Source: Acidobacteriota bacterium
GTDB lineage: Bacteria > Acidobacteriota > Terriglobia > Terriglobales > Acidobacteriaceae
Length of the DNA: 6,967 bases
Assembly (NCBI GenBank): GCA_021781255.1
Contig: JAJXXG010000313.1
Span: 1-6,967 of the forward strand
Reading direction: 5' to 3'
Shown: positions 4,329 through 6,967 of the stretch, piece by piece
Layout: every line of letters begins with the position of its first letter
Position numbering within the stretch: position 1 is the stretch's first letter
Translations under genes and position numbers: made by a program
Notes under the pieces: generated by a model
The model's database searches: none
What the model was told of the DNA's origin: nothing
Seen by the model: the letters and a program-made list of their open reading frames with translations, nothing else

Positions 4329-6967
4329 ATGAGCCTACTCCACGAATTGAATGGCGACGGTCGCGTATTGACGCTGGATGAAATTGCCAATCTAACGCGC
4401 GAAGGCAATCGTCCAGCCGACACACTGATGAATGTGGTGGCGTTGATTGCCGCGCGCTTCGAGACGGATGTCTGTTCCGCGTATCTGCTTGAGCCGGACC
4501 GCTCGAATCTTGTTCTGGCGGCCACTCTCGGACTGCATCCCAGCTGCATCGGAACACTACGCATGCCGCTGCACGAAGGTTTGGCAGGACTGGTGGCGGA
4601 ACAGGTGATGCCTGTCTCAGTAGAAGATGCGACAAAGCACCCGCGCTTCAAGTTTTTCAAGGAGTCTGGTGAAGAGGAATTCCGATCCTTTCTCGGTGTC
4701 CCGTTGATTCATCGGGGCATTCTGCAGGGCGTGCTGATTGTGCAGACAAAGGAGCCGCGGGTGTTTCGCGAGGAAGAGATTCGGATGTTGGTCGATGCGG
4801 CCAGCGAAGTGGCTCCCGTGGTGAGCGAGGCGCGCACCCTCGACCGTTTTATCGCACCAGTACGGGAGCGTCTCTGGTCCCTGGCGCAGAATCTTTGGTG
4901 GAGCTGGGATCAGGATTGTACGAGCATCTTTCGCGACCTGAATCCATCACGCTGGCGGCAATTGAATCAAAATCCAATTTCGTTGCTGAGCGAAATCCCG
5001 CTGAAGGAGATGGAGCAACGGGCCACGGAGCTTGCGCTGCATAGCCGCATCAATTACGCCTACCGGCGTCAGCAGGAGTATCTGCAAAGTGACCGGACAT
5101 GGGGTGCCGAGCATGCCGGCGTTTTGCGCCCGCGACCGGTGGCCTATTTTTCTGCTGAGTTTGGCCTTCATGAATCGCTGCCGATATATTCGGGCGGCCT
5201 CGGCGTGCTGGCAGGCGATCACATAAAAAGCGCATCGGATCTTGGTATTCCGCTTGTAGGCATCGGCCTGTTTTACGGTCAGGGCTACTTTCTGCAGCGG
5301 CTGGACGCGAGCGGATGGCAGCGCGAGGAGTATGTGCAGACGGATATTAGCCACTGCCCCATGCAGCCAGCTATCGGAACGAATGGCGAGCCAGTCATTG
5401 TAGAAATCCAGACGCGCAGCGGACGCATCCGGGCAAAGGTATGGCGCGTGAAGGTTGGTCGATGTGACTTGCTTCTTCTCGATTCAGACGTGGAAGGCAA
5501 CGCGCCGGAGGACCGCGAGTTGACTTCGCGCCTGTACGGTGGGGATGGGCGGACACGTATTCGCCAGGAGCTTTTGCTAGGGGTTGGCGGTTTCCGCGCT
5601 TTGAAGGCAATGGGGATCTCGCCCGGAGTCTTGCACCTGAACGAAGGGCATAGCGGATTCGCGGTACTAGAGGCGATCCGTACGCGCATGCAAGAGGAGG
5701 GGTTGGATTTCAATACGGCTGCGAATCAGGTTCCACGCGAAGTGATTTTCACCACGCATACTCCTGTACCCGCCGGTCATGATCGCTTCCATGCAGAACT
5801 GATTGAGGAGCATCTGGGGCCACTAGGCGACGAACTTGGAATATCCCATGAAAACCTGATGGGATTTGGCCGCGTGCATTCCACCGATCCGCAGGAAAGC
5901 TTCTGCATGACTGTACTCGGTCTCAAGCTTTCGCGCAGGGCAAATGCAGTGTCGTCGCTGCATGGCGAGGTGTCGCGCGCCATGTGGTGGGATTTATATC
6001 CGGGCAAGTCGCAGGATGCGGTTGCTATTGGCCATGTCACAAACGGCGTACATGTGCCTTCATGGCTCGCTCCGCAGATGGGACGTCTTTACGACCGTCA
6101 TCTGGGAGTAGGCTGGGATGCACGCAGCGGCGCGGCGCGGACGTGGGAAGGCATCGAGAGTGTGGACGATGGCGAACTTTGGGAGACGCACCTGGCACTG
6201 AAAGCCCGCCTGATCGAATTCGTGCGTAGGCGTGTACGTGAGCAGGCCCAGCGCAGGGGCGAGCCGGCAGAGAATCTGCAGAAGCTTGGAAAAATACTCT
6301 CTCCTGACGCACTTACCATCGGTTTTGCGCGGCGGTTTGCCACTTACAAGCGCGCTAACCTGCTCCTTGCGGACATTGAGCGGCTCGCCTCAATGGTCAA
6401 TGATCCAAAGCGGCCGGTGCAGTTTGTGTTTGCAGGCAAGGCTCACCCACATGACGAACCGGGCAAGCGCGTCCTGCAGCAAATTGCTCAGATGATGCGC
6501 AATCATGAATTTGCAGACAAGTTTGCCTTCATCGAGGACTACGACATCAATGTGGGCCGCATGCTGGTGCAGGGCGTGGACGTATGGCTGAACAATCCAC
6601 GGCGGCCTCTCGAGGCCTCCGGAACCAGCGGGCAGAAGGTCGTGCTGAATGGTGGTCTGAATCTTTCCGTGTTGGATGGATGGTGGGCCGAGGCATACGA
6701 CGGCCTGAATGGATTTGCGATCGGCACCGGAAGAACGCATTCGAATATGGATGTTCATGACAGTCGCGACGGCGAGGACCTTTACCGGGTGCTTCGCGAC
6801 GAGGTCATTCCGCTTTACTACCAGCGCGACCGCGACGGACTGCCACGCGGCTGGATTAAGCGCATGAAGCGAACAATTCGTACTTTGGGATGGCGGTTCA
6901 ACGCTGACCGCATGGTGATGGACTATACGAGGAAGTGCTACATCCCCGCTGCAGGCGGCACACCGAG
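4329..6967 (+). CDS. glgP: Alpha-glucan (glycogen) phosphorylase, GT35, with N-terminal GAF domain (3' end outside window)
   Basis: PLP-dependent phosphorylase that removes terminal glucose from alpha-1,4-glucan with phosphate, giving glucose-1-phosphate; cytoplasmic glycogen breakdown. 879 complete codons are present and no stop is reached. Residues about 28-168 form a GAF domain like that of PtsP (enzyme I-Ntr): DVCSAYLLEP, EGLAGLVAE, HPRFKFF, RSFLGVPLIHR, GVLIVQ. Residues about 174-270 match DUF3417 (LAQNLWWSWD), the usual leader of the short-type alpha-glucan phosphorylases. The catalytic part starts at YFSAEFGL (273-280), with SGGLGVLAGDH (288-298), THTPVPAGHD (476-485), FARRFATYKRA (666-676) and the PLP site E-A-S-G-T-S-G-Q-K, whose Lys770 should carry the cofactor. 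In most relatives the residue before that Lys is Met; here it is Gln. The visible end (MVMDYTRKCYIPA) resembles the family C-terminus, so few residues are probably missing. Enzyme class is secure; what the GAF domain senses is unknown. Confidence 0.95.
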   Translation, partial: MSLLHELNGDGRVLTLDEIANLTREGNRPADTLMNVVALIAARFETDVCSAYLLEPDRSNLVLAATLGLHPSCIGTLRMPLHEGLAGLVAEQVMPVSVEDATKHPRFKFFKESGEEEFRSFLGVPLIHRGILQGVLIVQTKEPRVFREEEIRMLVDAASEVAPVVSEARTLDRFIAPVRERLWSLAQNLWWSWDQDCTSIFRDLNPSRWRQLNQNPISLLSEIPLKEMEQRATELALHSRINYAYRRQQEYLQSDRTWGAEHAGVLRPRPVAYFSAEFGLHESLPIYSGGLGVLAGDHIKSASDLGIPLVGIGLFYGQGYFLQRLDASGWQREEYVQTDISHCPMQPAIGTNGEPVIVEIQTRSGRIRAKVWRVKVGRCDLLLLDSDVEGNAPEDRELTSRLYGGDGRTRIRQELLLGVGGFRALKAMGISPGVLHLNEGHSGFAVLEAIRTRMQEEGLDFNTAANQVPREVIFTTHTPVPAGHDRFHAELIEEHLGPLGDELGISHENLMGFGRVHSTDPQESFCMTVLGLKLSRRANAVSSLHGEVSRAMWWDLYPGKSQDAVAIGHVTNGVHVPSWLAPQMGRLYDRHLGVGWDARSGAARTWEGIESVDDGELWETHLALKARLIEFVRRRVREQAQRRGEPAENLQKLGKILSPDALTIGFARRFATYKRANLLLADIERLASMVNDPKRPVQFVFAGKAHPHDEPGKRVLQQIAQMMRNHEFADKFAFIEDYDINVGRMLVQGVDVWLNNPRRPLEASGTSGQKVVLNGGLNLSVLDGWWAEAYDGLNGFAIGTGRTHSNMDVHDSRDGEDLYRVLRDEVIPLYYQRDRDGLPRGWIKRMKRTIRTLGWRFNADRMVMDYTRKCYIPAAGGTP

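Noticed and set aside
4256..4660. Open frames of 128 and 134 codons on the - strand over the start of the phosphorylase gene
   Set aside because: They overlap the GAF-coding frame, are rich in Ser/Arg/Pro as expected of antisense shadows, and resemble nothing known.

Overview
The window looks like chromosomal DNA from a moderately GC-rich Gram-negative bacterium. An RND tripartite efflux system implies an outer membrane. The RND/HlyD pair, a DUF2905 membrane protein, a 'TLGLGD' K+-channel-like protein and a two-domain alpha-glucan phosphorylase together suggest an Acidobacteriota (Terriglobia-like) genome. That assignment is inference from protein style, not from a marker gene. No rRNA, tRNA, CRISPR array or intact mobile element was seen.

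Left part (1-2145, + strand): the 3' end of an RND efflux permease gene, then a complete gene for its periplasmic adaptor (membrane fusion) lipoprotein. They form an operon in permease-adaptor order. The outer-membrane channel gene is not in the window.

Middle (2170-3667): a convergent gene on the - strand encodes a membrane protein with a K+-channel-like pore and a large soluble C-terminal region. It is divergent from a small + strand gene for a DUF2905 inner-membrane protein. The 85 bp between these two starts hold two plausible sigma70-type promoters that share one AT-rich -10 block on opposite strands.

Intergenic region (3668-4328): not empty. On the - strand it carries a decayed, frameshifted C-terminal fragment of a pyridine nucleotide-disulfide oxidoreductase (mercuric reductase/lipoamide dehydrogenase type). 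A hairpin with a short T-run lies at its end. To its right are about 300 bp without a recognisable gene, containing one perfect 6-bp dyad.

Right part (4329-6967, + strand, running off the window): a large protein with an N-terminal PtsP-type GAF domain, a DUF3417 region and a GT35 glycogen/alpha-glucan phosphorylase domain with the PLP lysine in place. The phosphorylase releases glucose-1-phosphate from storage glucan. The GAF domain suggests built-in sensing, and this fusion is the most interesting item in the window.
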